From the NCBI GenBank assembly GCA_963995505.1, contig OZ023197.1, forward strand, positions 1,781,001 through 1,845,000: a DNA stretch of 64,000 bases, given 5' to 3'. The position numbers were made by a program, and so were the translations under genes. This DNA comes from Hypericum androsaemum (lineage: Eukaryota > Streptophyta > Magnoliopsida > Malpighiales > Hypericaceae). The notes beneath the pieces were generated by a model that was given only the letters and a program-made list of their open reading frames with translations, made no database searches and was not told the origin of the DNA. Positions 63,501 through 64,000 of the stretch are shown one piece after another (the first letter of the stretch is position 1; each line of letters opens with the position of its first letter).

Positions 63501-64000
63501 TTATCTTGTCGAGATGGGTCTAAGCTCTCACGTTCTCTGGAAACAGTACCTGAAGGCTCTTTGCCAACTACATTTGCCAGCTTGTCCAAAGATGAAGCAT
63601 CGGACAACTTGGAATGAACAGAAAGATCCAACACAGAATTACTAAATTGAGATCGATCCGCATCTGCTGAATGGAGAGGCTGCTGGACAGCATCTAACCT
63701 CTGGGAATTAGAAGTTGCAGCACGCGAGGGTTCTTGAGCCCCTGCTGAGAAGGAAAGATCAGAAGCTGCATGTCTGACCTTAGAGACATCAGACTGGTCA
63801 GCAGCAGAAACTGATTGGTCAATTTGAATAAAAGCAGGATGGTTGAAGTCCAGCTGGCCCGAACGAGGTCGTTGAGAATAACCATCCAGTGAAATTCTAG
63901 TCCCAGCAGAAATTGAAACCAGTCTAGTTGCCTCATTTAAGCTATAAAGAGTGTTTATAAGCCTAAGAAGAATCCCATTTTTTGCAGCAATGCGACAGAA
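60546..64000 (-). CDS. M3KE1: MAP3K epsilon protein kinase, C-terminal part (runs off the window)
   Basis: MAP3K epsilon kinases act in plant cell division and pollen development at the plasma membrane. Exons on the minus strand, from high to low coordinates: 64000(partial)-63199, 62769-62384, 62279-62145, 61793-61387, 61041-60927, 60722-60546. They join in frame. The window holds the Ser/Gln-rich linker (RIAAKNGILLRLINTLYSLN at the edge; QVRPLLSLLEKEPPSKHFSG) and the C-terminal armadillo-like repeats: LECINHLSTDPNCLESLQRA, ALFNLCKINKRRQEQAAENG, LLCDMAHASRNSREQLRAHG, HILEPFLKIIT, YEHHPRPKQLIVENDLPQKL. It ends ALHINTVL then stop. The kinase domain lies beyond the right edge. Confidence 0.94.

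Overview
This is nuclear DNA from a flowering plant, most likely a eudicot. The evidence is spliced genes with plant-type introns, cytosolic glutamine synthetase, a plant-type DESD-box eIF4A-III, MAP3K epsilon, Ty1/copia and Athila-like Ty3/gypsy LTR retrotransposons, and abundant Mutator-like (MULE) and hAT DNA elements. Nothing prokaryotic is present. I cannot name the species.

Five host genes could be reconstructed exon by exon. (1) Cytosolic glutamine synthetase, + strand, 14680-20774, 13 exons, 356 aa. (2) A two-part AAA-ATPase of the AT1G50140/AT3G19740 type, + strand, 22712-30583, 24 coding exons, about 1021 aa, plus a leader intron. (3) Mitochondrial 4-hydroxybenzoate polyprenyltransferase (COQ2/PPT1, ubiquinone synthesis), + strand, 34141-36837, 8 exons, 385 aa. 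(4) eIF4A-III, + strand, 57309-60029, 8 exons, 403 aa. (5) The C-terminal part of MAP3K epsilon, - strand, 60546 to beyond the right edge, converging on eIF4A-III. They are unrelated housekeeping genes and form no pathway.

The rest is layered transposon insertion. 1-14.5 kb: four DNA elements (MULEs at 139-1327, 2264-4017 and 6800-8211; a hAT at 4536-5383), then an inverted-repeat element split by a copia retrotransposon (8875-14211) that ends about 40 bp from the glutamine synthetase TATA box. A further MULE lies in glutamine synthetase intron 5, and half a MULE terminus forms the 3' end of that intron. 31-34 kb: MULE-like elements carrying a SKP1 fragment, and an isolated farnesyl diphosphate synthase exon. 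38-42 kb: a 22-bp minisatellite, RING zinc-ribbon and aspartate aminotransferase fragments, and a 1.6-kb foldback element. 42.2-42.8 kb: a 176-bp tandem repeat. 45.8-56.0 kb: a three-level nest, a hAT element containing a U6 snRNA copy split by an Athila-type retrotransposon. 56.5-57.2 kb: another foldback element just upstream of eIF4A-III.

The most distinctive feature is a dense family of MULEs sharing a long terminal repeat that begins roughly GGGCAAATTAC. At least six near-complete copies and four half copies lie within 64 kb. Several have exact 9-bp target duplications, and several carry pieces of different host genes (protoporphyrinogen oxidase with five exons and introns, SKP1, an unnamed conserved plant gene, possibly a reticulon), so they are Pack-MULEs. 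A 200-N gap at 11421 looks like an assembly artefact, because the same ~46 bp flank it on both sides.
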